Positions 1 through 8,911 of a DNA stretch of 64,000 nucleotides are shown here, in pieces. Made by a program: the position numbers and the translations under genes. The notes beneath the pieces were generated by a model, which had not been told where the DNA came from, made no database searches, and saw only the letters and a program-made list of their open reading frames with translations. The stretch's first letter is position 1. Every line of letters starts with the position of its first letter. Origin of the DNA: Sphingobacteriaceae bacterium DW12 (GTDB lineage: Bacteria; Bacteroidota; Bacteroidia; Sphingobacteriales; Sphingobacteriaceae). The stretch covers positions 186,001 through 250,000 of the forward strand of contig JROE01000009.1 of the NCBI GenBank assembly GCA_000783305.1, given 5' to 3'.

Positions 1-410
1 ATTCCATCTTAGCAAGTACAGAAGCTATAAAAAAAGGATTTGACGAAGCACTTCTTTTAGATCAAGAAGGATTCGTGGCGCAAGCATCTAGTGAGAACCT
101 CTTTATCGAGAAAGATTACAAAATCTACACTGCTCCTTTGAAAACCGTATTTCCTGGCATAACGCGTTCAGCGGTAATCAATATATGCAAAAAACTGAAT
201 TTTGAACTTATCGAAAGACCTCTCACCATTCAAGATGTATATGAGGCTGATAGCGCTTTCTTATGTGGCACAGCTGCAGAAATTATCGGTATCAAACAAA
301 TCGATCATATAATTTTTAAAGAGGATTGGGAGCACACTATAGGAGCTTCCATCCAAAGAAGATATAAAAACCTAGTATTAGAGAACGAAAACTATGAAGT
401 CATCATCTAA
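1..410 (+). CDS. ilvE: Branched-chain amino acid aminotransferase, C-terminal part (5' end outside window)
   Basis: The frame is open from base 3 to the stop at 408-410, so the gene enters from the left and only about 135 C-terminal residues are present. The fragment shows fold-type IV (class IV PLP) aminotransferase signatures: ASSENLF (the conserved Glu near the cofactor), TVFPGITR, and CGTAAEI, which correspond to the phosphate- and substrate-binding loops of IlvE. The catalytic lysine lies upstream of the window. The enzyme exchanges amino groups between glutamate and the branched-chain 2-oxo acids, the last step of Val/Ile/Leu synthesis. The end overlaps the possible start of ilvD by 17 bases, so the two are probably co-transcribed and translationally coupled. 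Placement at the head of an ilv/leu cluster supports IlvE over the related D-amino acid aminotransferase. Confidence 0.9.
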   Translation, partial: SILASTEAIKKGFDEALLLDQEGFVAQASSENLFIEKDYKIYTAPLKTVFPGITRSAVINICKKLNFELIERPLTIQDVYEADSAFLCGTAAEIIGIKQIDHIIFKEDWEHTIGASIQRRYKNLVLENENYEVII

Positions 411-2094
411 CGGCGAAAATGAAATGAATAAGTACAGCCGTACATTTACGCAAGACGCTACACAACCTGCTGCAAAGGCCATGTTATATGGGATCGGACT
501 CACCGATGCTGATATGGACAAAGCACAGGTCGGTATTGCCAGTATGGGATACGATGGTAATACCTGCAACATGCACCTCAATGATCTAGCACAGGTCGTC
601 AAGACAGGTGTTTGGAACAATGATTTAGTAGGTTTGACTTTTGGTACGATTGGAGTAAGTGATGGGATGAGCAATGGCACCGATGGTATGCGCTATTCAC
701 TCGTCAGCCGCGATGTCATAGCAGACAGCATTGAGACGATATGCGGAGGACAATATTATGACGGCCTTATAGCTATTCCTGGCTGTGATAAAAATATGCC
801 TGGCGCAATTATCGCTATGGGTCGCCTAGACAGACCAGCTATAATGGTATACGGGGGTACTATCGCTCCTGGTCATTATAAAGGGGAGGAACTCAATATT
901 GTATCCGCATTCGAAGCGTTAGGTCAAAAGATTTGCGGCAACCTGTCCGATGAAGATTATGAAGGGATTATAAAACATACTTGCCCCGGAGCAGGCGCTT
1001 GCGGCGGAATGTACACCGCCAATACCATGGCCTCTGCAATCGAAGCTTTAGGCATGAGCTTACCTTATTCCTCCTCTAACCCTGCTGTATCGGATGAGAA
1101 AAAAGCAGAATGTCTAGAGGCGGGCAAGTATATCCGTATCCTGTTGGAAAAAGATATCAAACCATCGGATATCATGACCCGAAAGGCATTTGAAAATGCA
1201 ATTAGATCAATTATCATCCTTGGGGGTAGCACAAATGCGGTATTGCACTTTATCGCTATAGGTAAAGCTATCGGCGTGGATATTACACAAGATGATTTTC
1301 AACGGATGAGTGATGAGACGCCAGTGTTAGCAGACTTCAAACCGTCTGGTAAATATCTCATGCAAGATCTCCACCAGTATGGTGGCACACCTGCAGTACT
1401 TAAGTACTTGTTGGAGGAAGGACTATTGCATGGAGACTGTATGACCGTAACCGGGAAGACACTAGCTGAAAATCTGGAAAACGTGAAATCAATCATGGAT
1501 TACGACCAAAATATTATTCACAAACTCAGTGATCCAATAAAAGCAACCGGACACCTTCAGATTTTATATGGAAATCTTGCTGAGAAAGGATCTGTCGCTA
1601 AAATATCCGGAAAAGAAGGTGAAAAATTCACAGGACCGGCTCGTGTATTTGACGGAGAGCAACGTCTGATTAAAGGCATACAAGATGGAACCGTCAAACA
1701 AGGTGATGTTGTCGTGATCATTAATGAAGGTCCTAAGGGCGCCCCTGGAATGCCAGAAATGTTAAAACCTACATCTGCTATCATTGGAGCAGGACTCGGA
1801 AAATCCGTAGCCTTAATTACCGATGGTCGTTTCTCTGGAGGAACACATGGATTTGTCGTAGGACACATCACTCCTGAGGCCTATCAGGGAGGATTGATTG
1901 GTTTAGTCGAAAACGATGACATTATCGAAATCGACGCAGTCAACAATTCTATCAACCTAAAGGTAGATGAAGCGACCATTGCCGCAAGACGAGCAAAATG
2001 GACTCAACCTGCGTTAAAAGTATCCAAAGGAGTTCTCTACAAATATGCCAAGACCGTGGCAGATGCATCCGAAGGCTGTGTAACAGACCTTTAA
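394..2094 (+). CDS. ilvD: Dihydroxy-acid dehydratase
   Basis: 566 residues, the usual IlvD/Edd family length. It dehydrates 2,3-dihydroxy-isovalerate and -methylvalerate to the 2-oxo acids, the third common step of Val/Ile synthesis, in the cytosol with an Fe-S cluster. Visible motifs are NTCNMH (C58), GCDKNMPG (C131) and GAGACGGMYTANTM (C203), the three conserved cysteines of the family, plus GRFSGGTHGFVVGH near the C-terminus. The first ATG (394) lies inside ilvE; a second in-frame ATG at 424 gives a protein beginning MNKYSR, also a natural family start, so the exact start is uncertain. It is the second gene of the ilv run and ilvB follows after 59 bases. Confidence 0.95.
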   Translation: MKSSSNGENEMNKYSRTFTQDATQPAAKAMLYGIGLTDADMDKAQVGIASMGYDGNTCNMHLNDLAQVVKTGVWNNDLVGLTFGTIGVSDGMSNGTDGMRYSLVSRDVIADSIETICGGQYYDGLIAIPGCDKNMPGAIIAMGRLDRPAIMVYGGTIAPGHYKGEELNIVSAFEALGQKICGNLSDEDYEGIIKHTCPGAGACGGMYTANTMASAIEALGMSLPYSSSNPAVSDEKKAECLEAGKYIRILLEKDIKPSDIMTRKAFENAIRSIIILGGSTNAVLHFIAIGKAIGVDITQDDFQRMSDETPVLADFKPSGKYLMQDLHQYGGTPAVLKYLLEEGLLHGDCMTVTGKTLAENLENVKSIMDYDQNIIHKLSDPIKATGHLQILYGNLAEKGSVAKISGKEGEKFTGPARVFDGEQRLIKGIQDGTVKQGDVVVIINEGPKGAPGMPEMLKPTSAIIGAGLGKSVALITDGRFSGGTHGFVVGHITPEAYQGGLIGLVENDDIIEIDAVNNSINLKVDEATIAARRAKWTQPALKVSKGVLYKYAKTVADASEGCVTDL

Positions 2095-2153
2095 TAGCAG
2101 AACCGGATAATCAACAACTAAAACTAATAAACTAATCGACTAAAATTAAAGTA

Positions 2154-3899
2154 ATGAGTACACTGGAAAAAACAGAAAATAAAGCACCAACAATAAAACC
2201 CAAAGAATCTACTCAAAAATCGGGTTCTCAAGCGGTGTTGGAAGCTTTATTATGTGAAGGTGTTGACACCGTATTTGGATATCCAGGTGGTGCAATCATG
2301 CCTATCTATGATGCCCTTTACGATTATAACGATCGCCTTAAGCATATTTTGGTACGTCACGAGCAGGGAGGTATACATGCCGCTCAAGGTTATGCACGCA
2401 CCTCAGGTCGTACAGGTGTGGTATTTGCCACTAGTGGTCCAGGGGCAACCAATCTTGTCACCGGCTTAGCGGATGCACTGATTGATAGCAATCCCATCGT
2501 TTGCATTACTGGACAGGTATTTGCGTCTTTGTTGGGAACTGATGCATTTCAGGAGACAGATGTCATGAACATTACCGCCCCTATCACAAAATGGAACTAC
2601 CAGGTAACGGACGCCTCTGAAATCCCCCATGCATTAGCTAAAGCATTCTATATTGCTAGCACTGGGAGACCAGGTCCGGTACTCATTGACATAACAAAAA
2701 ATGCCCAATTACAATTATTCGATTATGAAGGGTATCAGAAATGTGAACACGTCCGTAGTTATAGACCTGCTCCCGAAGTCAGAAATGAATATATTGAGCA
2801 GGCCGCCAATCTCATCAATGCAGCAAAGAAACCTTTTGTTCTATTTGGACAAGGTATAATCTTAGGCAAAGCTGAGCAGGAATTTAAGACCTTCATTGAG
2901 AAATCGGGGATCCCCTCAGCTTCAACAGTCATGGGACTCAGCGCCTTGGAGACCGACCACCCCCTACACGTCGGAATGTTGGGAATGCACGGAAACTATG
3001 CTCCAAACGTGATGACCAATGAGTGCGACGTACTTATTGCTATAGGTATGCGTTTCGATGATCGTGTGACTGGCCGTTTGGATAAATATGCTAAACAAGC
3101 GAAGGTCATACATCTAGATATTGACCCCGCTGAGATAGACAAGAATGTACAAACGACGGTACCTGTATGGGGAGATTGCAAACTTAGTCTTCCTCTTCTA
3201 ACAGCCGCAATCAAACCAGTCGACCATTCCGAATGGTTAGCCCAATTCAGAGCTTTAGAAAAAGAAGAAATAAAAGAAGTCATTCAAAATGAACTTCACC
3301 CGACAACGGATACGATGACAATGGGTGAGGTGGTCAATATACTGAATGAATTAACTAACGGTGATGCAATCATCACAACTGATGTTGGACAACACCAAAT
3401 GGTCGCTTGTAGATATGCCAAATTTAACAACAGCAGATCAAATGTTACCTCGGGTGGGCTAGGTACAATGGGCTTTGGGTTACCCGCAGCTATCGGAGCT
3501 TGGTATGGTGCTCCAGATAAAACCGTTGTGGCTATTATTGGTGACGGAGGTTTCCAGATGACATTACAAGAATTGGGAACTATCATGCAATTTGGAGCGA
3601 AAGTTAAGATACTGATTCTTAACAACGAATTCTTAGGGATGGTACGTCAGTGGCAGCAATTGTTCCACGACAAACGTTATTCTTTTGTAAATATCACCAG
3701 TCCTGACTTTGTAGCGGTAGCTAAGGGTTACTATATTGAAGGGCAAAAAGTTTGTGAAAGAAAAGACCTTCGGACTGCATTGGAAGCTATGCTGAATCAC
3801 GATGGCGCATACCTTCTAGAAGTAATGGTGGGAAAAGAGAACAACGTCTTCCCAATGGTTGCACAAGGGACATCTGTCTCAGAGATCCGATTAAAATAA
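2154..3899 (+). CDS. ilvB: Acetolactate synthase, large catalytic subunit
   Basis: 581 residues, normal length for the biosynthetic ThDP-dependent enzyme. It condenses pyruvate with pyruvate or 2-oxobutyrate, the committed step of Val/Leu and Ile synthesis. The N-terminal ThDP pyrimidine-binding domain has GYPGGAIMPIYDAL and RHEQGG, which holds the catalytic glutamate that activates ThDP. The C-terminal ThDP-binding motif runs GDGGFQMTLQEL to LNNEFLGMVRQWQ (GDG...NN). The FAD-type central domain lies between them. The lysine- and threonine-rich first 25 residues are a flexible extension. The regulatory partner IlvN is encoded 74 bases downstream, which separates it from the catabolic AlsS type that has no small subunit. 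Confidence 0.95.
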   Translation: MSTLEKTENKAPTIKPKESTQKSGSQAVLEALLCEGVDTVFGYPGGAIMPIYDALYDYNDRLKHILVRHEQGGIHAAQGYARTSGRTGVVFATSGPGATNLVTGLADALIDSNPIVCITGQVFASLLGTDAFQETDVMNITAPITKWNYQVTDASEIPHALAKAFYIASTGRPGPVLIDITKNAQLQLFDYEGYQKCEHVRSYRPAPEVRNEYIEQAANLINAAKKPFVLFGQGIILGKAEQEFKTFIEKSGIPSASTVMGLSALETDHPLHVGMLGMHGNYAPNVMTNECDVLIAIGMRFDDRVTGRLDKYAKQAKVIHLDIDPAEIDKNVQTTVPVWGDCKLSLPLLTAAIKPVDHSEWLAQFRALEKEEIKEVIQNELHPTTDTMTMGEVVNILNELTNGDAIITTDVGQHQMVACRYAKFNNSRSNVTSGGLGTMGFGLPAAIGAWYGAPDKTVVAIIGDGGFQMTLQELGTIMQFGAKVKILILNNEFLGMVRQWQQLFHDKRYSFVNITSPDFVAVAKGYYIEGQKVCERKDLRTALEAMLNHDGAYLLEVMVGKENNVFPMVAQGTSVSEIRLK

Positions 3900-3973
3900 T
3901 ACATTGCCATAGGTCCTAGAGGATTGATCTTACCAATATCTCATCTAGGACTTATAGCCAAAAAGCTGTAAAA

Positions 3974-4564
3974 ATGGAAAAACAAGAATATACTATCACC
4001 CTATATACAGAGAATTCTATCGGGCTTATCGGTCGGATTTCGACCATCTTCTCTAGAAGAAAAATAAATATAGAAAGCTTAAATACCTCTCCTTCTGAAG
4101 TCGAGGGCATACATCGGTTCACCATCGTTATTACGGAGACTGAAGAAGTCGTGCGTAAGCTATGTCGTCAATTAGAGAAGCAGATAGATATCTTAAAAGC
4201 GTACTATAACACCAATGATGAAGTTATCTGGCAAGAGCAAGCTTTATATAAAGTACCAACAGACATTATCGCCGAAAAAGCACCTGTAGAACGCCTACTA
4301 CGTGAATATGGGGCATCTGCGGTCGTCATTCGGAATGATTATACTGTATTTGAAACAGCTGGCCACCGTGAGGAAATTGACAAACTAACAGAAGAGCTAA
4401 CCAAATACGGACTGATTGAGTTTGTACGTGGCGCTCGTATTGCTATTATCAAAAATAGTGCGGGATTTCATTCTAAATTAATTCAGTTCGAACAGAAACA
4501 ACCATCTGAAGAGATTGTCGAAAATGAATATCTCGACAAACGTGATGATGTATTTACTATGTAA
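3974..4564 (+). CDS. ilvN: Acetolactate synthase, small regulatory subunit
   Basis: 196 residues. The N-terminal ACT domain (about residues 5-80) is evident from ITLYTENSIGLIGRIS followed by INIESLNTSPSEVEGIHRFTI, the glycine-rich turn that binds valine in IlvN/IlvH. The second half resembles the C-terminal ALS small-subunit domain and ends in an acidic tail longer than in enterobacterial IlvH (about 160 residues). The subunit raises activity of the large subunit and confers feedback inhibition by branched-chain amino acids. It sits directly between ilvB and a DinB-like gene whose likely ATG lies four bases past the ilvN stop. Confidence 0.93.
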   Translation: MEKQEYTITLYTENSIGLIGRISTIFSRRKINIESLNTSPSEVEGIHRFTIVITETEEVVRKLCRQLEKQIDILKAYYNTNDEVIWQEQALYKVPTDIIAEKAPVERLLREYGASAVVIRNDYTVFETAGHREEIDKLTEELTKYGLIEFVRGARIAIIKNSAGFHSKLIQFEQKQPSEEIVENEYLDKRDDVFTM

Positions 4565-4568
4565 TCAG

Positions 4569-5033
4569 ATGGAAGAGACATTTAAATTTATCCTACAGGC
4601 CCGCCAAAAGTTCATTGAATTGATTGATAGCCTTTCTGTAGAACAACTAAACAATATTCCATCGGGATTCAACAACAATATCATTTGGAATTTTGGACAT
4701 ATTGTTGTCAGCACCCAAACATTGGTATATGTCCGTACTGGAATCAAATCAGATACTACTTGGGTCAAATACAATGAGGATTATAAAAAAGATACGAAGC
4801 CTACCCGTTTTGTAGAACAAACTGAAATCGACGAATTGAAAGCAATTGCCATCAAAAGTATCGAAGAAATCCGTAAAGACTATGAAAACAATGTTTTTGG
4901 AACAATCACAACCTTTTCAACGGCAACGTATGGTTATCCAATGGAAACAATCGAAGAAGTTGTAGCCTTGACTTCTGGTCATGATAATGTACACTATGGA
5001 TACGCGTTGGCACAACGCAGACTTGTGCAATAA
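4569..5033 (+). CDS. DinB/YfiT-like four-helix protein, function unknown
   Basis: The open frame begins at 4515, inside ilvN, but the ATG at 4569, four bases after the ilvN stop, gives a 154-residue protein beginning MEETFKF, the usual DinB-superfamily start and length. Family features seen are the helix with IIWNFGHIVVS and the late HDNVHYGYA segment, which supply the three histidines that bind a divalent metal in DinB/YfiT proteins. Members act as metal-dependent thiol transferases or are uncharacterised. No substrate can be read from the sequence. It is embedded between ilvN and ilvC with 45 bases to the next gene, so it is transcribed with the ilv operon; whether it has a role in that pathway is unknown. 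Confidence 0.78.
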   Translation: MEETFKFILQARQKFIELIDSLSVEQLNNIPSGFNNNIIWNFGHIVVSTQTLVYVRTGIKSDTTWVKYNEDYKKDTKPTRFVEQTEIDELKAIAIKSIEEIRKDYENNVFGTITTFSTATYGYPMETIEEVVALTSGHDNVHYGYALAQRRLVQ

Positions 5034-5078
5034 TTTAGAGTAAACAACCTAATAACAACAATATTAAGAATTAAAAAA

Positions 5079-6560
5079 ATGGCAAATTATTTCAACACAT
5101 TACCGCTAAGAGAGCAATTAAACCAATTAGGCGTGGCCGAGTTCATGGACAATTCCGAATTCGCAGAAGGTGTGGAAGCACTAAAAGGCAAAAAATTAGT
5201 AATCGTGGGATGTGGAGCTCAAGGATTGAACCAAGGACTTAACTTAAGAGATAGTGGTCTGGATGTTTCTTATGCCTTACGCAAAGAGGCTATTGAACAA
5301 AAAAGAGATTCTTGGAAAAATGCAACCGACAATAACTTTACAGTTGGAACCTATGAAGAATTGATTCCTTCGGCAGATGTTGTTATCAACCTCACTCCCG
5401 ATAAGCAACACACCTCGGTGGTCAATGCAGTGATGCCGTTAATGAAACAAGGGTCGACTTTGTCGTACTCGCACGGTTTCAACATCGTAGAAGAAGGCAT
5501 GCAAATTCGTAAAGACCTGACCGTCATCATGGTCGCACCTAAGTGTCCTGGTTCTGAAGTGCGTGCCGAATATTTAAGAGGCTTTGGTGTACCAACTCTA
5601 ATCGCCGTTCACCCAGAGAATGACCCTGAAGGAAAGGGATTAGCGCAAGCTAAAGCATATTGTGTAGGTACTGGTGGTCACCGTGCAGGTGTACTACGTT
5701 CAACATTCGTTGCTGAAGTTAAATCAGATCTAATGGGAGAGCAAACTATCCTTTGTGGCCTATTACAGACGGGTTCTATACTTTCATTCGATAAAATGGT
5801 CGAAAAGGGAATCGATGCTGGATATGCTTCCAAACTGGTACAATATGGTGTAGAGGTCATTACCGAAGCATTGAAACACGGTGGTGTAAGCGGTATGATG
5901 GATCGGTTGAGCAATCAAGCGAAAGTTAAAGCTTTTGAAATTTCAGAAGACTTGAAAGACATTATGCGTCCACTTTTCCAAAAACACCAAGATGATATCA
6001 TGGCTGGCGAATTCAGTCGTGTAATGATGGAAGATTGGGCCAATGGAGACGCCAACCTATTGAAATGGAGAGCAGAGACAGGTGAAACTGCATTTGAAAA
6101 AACACCTGCTGGAGATGTAAAAATAGGCGAACAAGAATATTTTGACAATTATTTGTTAATGGTCGCTTTTGTCAGAGCGGGTGTTGAATTGGCCTTCGAA
6201 ACGATGGTTGAAGCTGGAATCAAACCAGAATCAGCTTATTACGAGTCCTTACACGAGACACCACTTATCGCCAATACTATTGCCCGTAAGAAACTATTTG
6301 AGATGAACCGCGTTATTTCCGACACGGCTGAATATGGTTGCTATTTGTTCGACCAAGCCTGCAAACCGTTGTTAGGTAATTTTATGAAGACGGTGGATAC
6401 AGACTTAGTCGGTAAAAATTTCAACGATGGTAAAGATGGAGCTGTAGATAATGCAACACTTGTCGAAATCAACGAAATCCTACGTGATCATCCTGTCGAA
6501 GTGGTGGGTAGAAAATTACGTAAAGCAATGACTGCTATGAAAGCAATTAAAACTACTTAA
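5079..6560 (+). CDS. ilvC: Ketol-acid reductoisomerase (class II, long form)
   Basis: 493 residues, matching the long class II KARI of enterobacteria and Bacteroidota rather than the roughly 330-residue class I form. The NADPH Rossmann motif GCGAQGLNQGLNLRDSGLDV and the basic stretch LRKEAIEQKRDSWKNA after beta-2 fit NADP preference. The duplicated C-terminal helical knotted domain supplies the acidic Mg2+ ligands (for example in KSDLMGEQTILCG). It isomerises and reduces acetolactate or acetohydroxybutyrate, the second common step of Val/Ile synthesis. It closes the ilv run; 252 bases with hairpins separate it from leuC. Confidence 0.95.
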   Translation: MANYFNTLPLREQLNQLGVAEFMDNSEFAEGVEALKGKKLVIVGCGAQGLNQGLNLRDSGLDVSYALRKEAIEQKRDSWKNATDNNFTVGTYEELIPSADVVINLTPDKQHTSVVNAVMPLMKQGSTLSYSHGFNIVEEGMQIRKDLTVIMVAPKCPGSEVRAEYLRGFGVPTLIAVHPENDPEGKGLAQAKAYCVGTGGHRAGVLRSTFVAEVKSDLMGEQTILCGLLQTGSILSFDKMVEKGIDAGYASKLVQYGVEVITEALKHGGVSGMMDRLSNQAKVKAFEISEDLKDIMRPLFQKHQDDIMAGEFSRVMMEDWANGDANLLKWRAETGETAFEKTPAGDVKIGEQEYFDNYLLMVAFVRAGVELAFETMVEAGIKPESAYYESLHETPLIANTIARKKLFEMNRVISDTAEYGCYLFDQACKPLLGNFMKTVDTDLVGKNFNDGKDGAVDNATLVEINEILRDHPVEVVGRKLRKAMTAMKAIKTT

Positions 6561-6583
6561 AATTTTTGTAATTTAGAGGGTTA

Positions 6584-6625
6584 AATAAGGGGTGAAGATT
6601 ATGAAAATAAGATTTACCCCTTATT
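6584..6625 (+). terminator. Stem-loop downstream of ilvC
   Basis: Inverted repeat with perfect 10-bp arms, AATAAGGGGT (6584-6593) and ACCCCTTATT (6616-6625), 22-nt loop. It lies 24 bases after the ilvC stop and may terminate or attenuate ilv transcription. There is no long T tract. The loop holds an ATG starting an 8-codon frame with no run of branched-chain codons, so I do not call a leader peptide. Confidence 0.5.
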
Positions 6626-6705
6626 AAATTGATAAAACCTTATACATATAACACCGTTGCTATATGCATTGCACCTACATTAGGTTTGGTTTCATCATCA
6701 TTAAT

Positions 6706-6725
6706 CCGAGTGAAACGAGCTCATT
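6706..6725 (+). promoter_or_regulatory. Repeated 20-nt leader element, copy 1 (before leuC)
   Basis: The element reads CCGAGTG, three variable bases, then CGAGCTCATT. The same 17 fixed bases recur at 10577-10596 before leuB. Here it can fold within local hairpins (CGAGC/GCTCG around 6716-6733; CATTCA/TGAATG just downstream). Each copy is about 45-105 bases upstream of a leu start codon. A role in shared control is inferred from position and conservation only. Confidence 0.45.
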
Positions 6726-6827
6726 CATGCTCGTGAATGCCAACACTCGTTAATAAAACAAATCGATTCACCTGTTGGCGAATCACACAGTACTTATTCT
6801 GATGAAAATTAATTGAGAGAAAGAGAA

Positions 6828-8225
6828 ATGTCAAAAACATTAGTAGAAAAGATTTGGGACGCACATGTCGTCAAACGTGAAGAAGGATTTCCGGATATTC
6901 TATATATCGATACGCACCTAATCCACGAGGTCACCTCTCCTCAAGCTTTTGATGGGTTACGTAAAAGAGGGCTTCCGGTCTTTCGTCCACAACAGACTGT
7001 GGCGACTGCAGATCATAATGTCCCTACCCTTAATCAACATTTACCGATTAAAGAAGAGCTTTCTAGATATCAGGTAGATATGTTAACCAAGAACTGTGCT
7101 GAATTCGGGATAGAACTATATGGCTTAGGACACCCTTTTCAGGGTATTGTCCATGTTATTGGTCCTGAGCTTGGCATCACTTTGCCGGGCAAAACAATGG
7201 TATGTGGTGACAGCCACACATCCACACATGGAGCTTTTGGTGCTATTGCTTTTGGTATAGGCACTTCACAAGTAGAGCAAGTATTCGCCACGCAATGCTT
7301 ACTACAACAAAAACCTAAGACCATGAAAATCGAGGTCAACGGTACACTTCAGAATGGAGTAGGTGCCAAAGACATCATTCTCTATATTATTGCCAAAATA
7401 TCTGCTGCTGGGGGAACGGGATATTTCATTGAGTATGCAGGATCAGCCATTCGCTCATTGAGTATGGAAGCAAGGATGACTATCTGCAACATGAGTATCG
7501 AGATGGGTGCGCGTGGAGGTCTCATAGCTCCGGATCAAACTACATTTGATTATATCAAAGGTCGGGAATTTGCACCTAAAGGAGAAGAATGGGATAAATC
7601 CTTGGCATATTGGAAAACGTTATATTCTGATCAAGATGCATCTTTTGATGCTGTCCTCGAGTTCAAAGCGGAGGATATTGCTCCGATGATTACGTACGGC
7701 ACCAATCCAGGAATGGGAATGGGCATCCGTGAAAGCGTACCACCCACACTGTCTCAACCCGAAAGCGAACGTCCATCTTACAAAAAAGCGTTGGACTATA
7801 TGGGATTTGCCGATGATGCACCTGTATTGGGCAAGCCGGTAGACTATGTATTCATAGGTAGTTGCACCAACTCTAGAATTGAAGATCTGAGAGAAGTAGC
7901 ATCATTTGTTAAAGGAAAACAAAAAGCTCCTCAAGTAGAAGTTTGGATCGTACCTGGTTCTAAGCAAGTGGAGAAACAAGCAAAAGAAGAGGGATTAGAT
8001 AAAATTTTTGAAGAAGCTGGTTTCCAATTAAGAGAACCAGGTTGTAGCGCTTGCTTAGGGATGAATGAAGATAAAATACCTGCTGGAAAGTATTGTGTAT
8101 CAACATCCAATCGAAACTTTGAAGGCCGTCAAGGACCTAATGCAAGGACGATGCTGGTATCACCGCTTACTGCAGCAGCAGCAGCAGTTACCGGAAAAAT
8201 AAGTGACGTAAGGGAATTGATATAA
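6828..8225 (+). CDS. leuC: 3-Isopropylmalate dehydratase, large subunit
   Basis: The open frame extends to a TTG at 6813, but the ATG at 6828 is preceded by the purine-rich GAGAGAAAGAGAA and gives 465 residues, the family length. It isomerises 2- to 3-isopropylmalate with LeuD, using a [4Fe-4S] cluster. Cluster ligands are visible as GSCTNSR (C346) and GCSACLGMN (C406, C409), in the standard aconitase-superfamily positions. Other conserved stretches are GDSHTSTHGAFGA and the C-terminal NRNFEGRQGP. leuD follows after about 100 bases, as expected for a heterodimer. Confidence 0.95.
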   Translation: MSKTLVEKIWDAHVVKREEGFPDILYIDTHLIHEVTSPQAFDGLRKRGLPVFRPQQTVATADHNVPTLNQHLPIKEELSRYQVDMLTKNCAEFGIELYGLGHPFQGIVHVIGPELGITLPGKTMVCGDSHTSTHGAFGAIAFGIGTSQVEQVFATQCLLQQKPKTMKIEVNGTLQNGVGAKDIILYIIAKISAAGGTGYFIEYAGSAIRSLSMEARMTICNMSIEMGARGGLIAPDQTTFDYIKGREFAPKGEEWDKSLAYWKTLYSDQDASFDAVLEFKAEDIAPMITYGTNPGMGMGIRESVPPTLSQPESERPSYKKALDYMGFADDAPVLGKPVDYVFIGSCTNSRIEDLREVASFVKGKQKAPQVEVWIVPGSKQVEKQAKEEGLDKIFEEAGFQLREPGCSACLGMNEDKIPAGKYCVSTSNRNFEGRQGPNARTMLVSPLTAAAAAVTGKISDVRELI

Positions 8226-8326
8226 ATAAAGACATGTGGAACAAAGACTAAAGGAACAAAGACAATTCTCTGCATATCTATTACGGTCTTGAATCTTATA
8301 TCTTTAATACACATATTTAAGAAAAC

Positions 8327-8911
8327 ATGAAAGTATTCAAAAAATTAACATCTCAGGTAGTACCATTACCTATCGAAAATATTGATACCGATCAAATCAT
8401 TCCTGCGAGATTCTTAAAAGCGACTACAAGAGAAGGATTTGGCGACAATTTATTTCGCGACTGGCGCTTTGATGGGAACAATCAACCCAAATCAGACTTT
8501 GTCATGAACAACCCCACTTACAACGGGAAAATTCTTGTTGCGGGTAAAAACTTCGGATGTGGCTCTAGCCGTGAACACGCTGCATGGGCAATCCAAGATT
8601 ATGGATTTGATGTTGTTATAAGCTCTTTCTTTGCTGATATTTTTAAAGGAAATGCTTTAAACAATGGTGTATTACCGATTCAAGTTACAGACGAGTTTTT
8701 AGAAAAAATATTTGATTTAGTATTCAAAAATCCTGTAACAGAAATTATGGTAGACTTAGAAAATCAAACCGTTACGTTGACGGAAACAGGCGAACAGAGT
8801 ACATTTGAAATCAATCCATACAAAAAATCATGTTTAATCAATGGATATGATGACATTGATTTCATTCTAAACCAAAAAACAGCAATCGAAGCATTCGAAC
8901 AGACTCAATAA
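8327..8911 (+). CDS. leuD: 3-Isopropylmalate dehydratase, small subunit
   Basis: 194 residues, close to the usual 195-205. The swivel domain of the aconitase superfamily is shown by NIDTDQIIPARFLK near the N-terminus and GCGSSREHAAWA in the middle, the loop that contacts the substrate in LeuC. It pairs with LeuC in leucine synthesis. The stop codon overlaps the start of the following ABC ATPase gene (TAATG), which implies translational coupling to a gene not known to belong to leucine synthesis. Confidence 0.95.
   Translation: MKVFKKLTSQVVPLPIENIDTDQIIPARFLKATTREGFGDNLFRDWRFDGNNQPKSDFVMNNPTYNGKILVAGKNFGCGSSREHAAWAIQDYGFDVVISSFFADIFKGNALNNGVLPIQVTDEFLEKIFDLVFKNPVTEIMVDLENQTVTLTETGEQSTFEINPYKKSCLINGYDDIDFILNQKTAIEAFEQTQ

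Noticed and set aside
6601..6627. 8-codon leader peptide (MKIRFTPY) before leuC
   Set aside because: No run of Leu, Ile or Val codons, no ribosome-binding site, and it sits in the loop and right arm of the hairpin.
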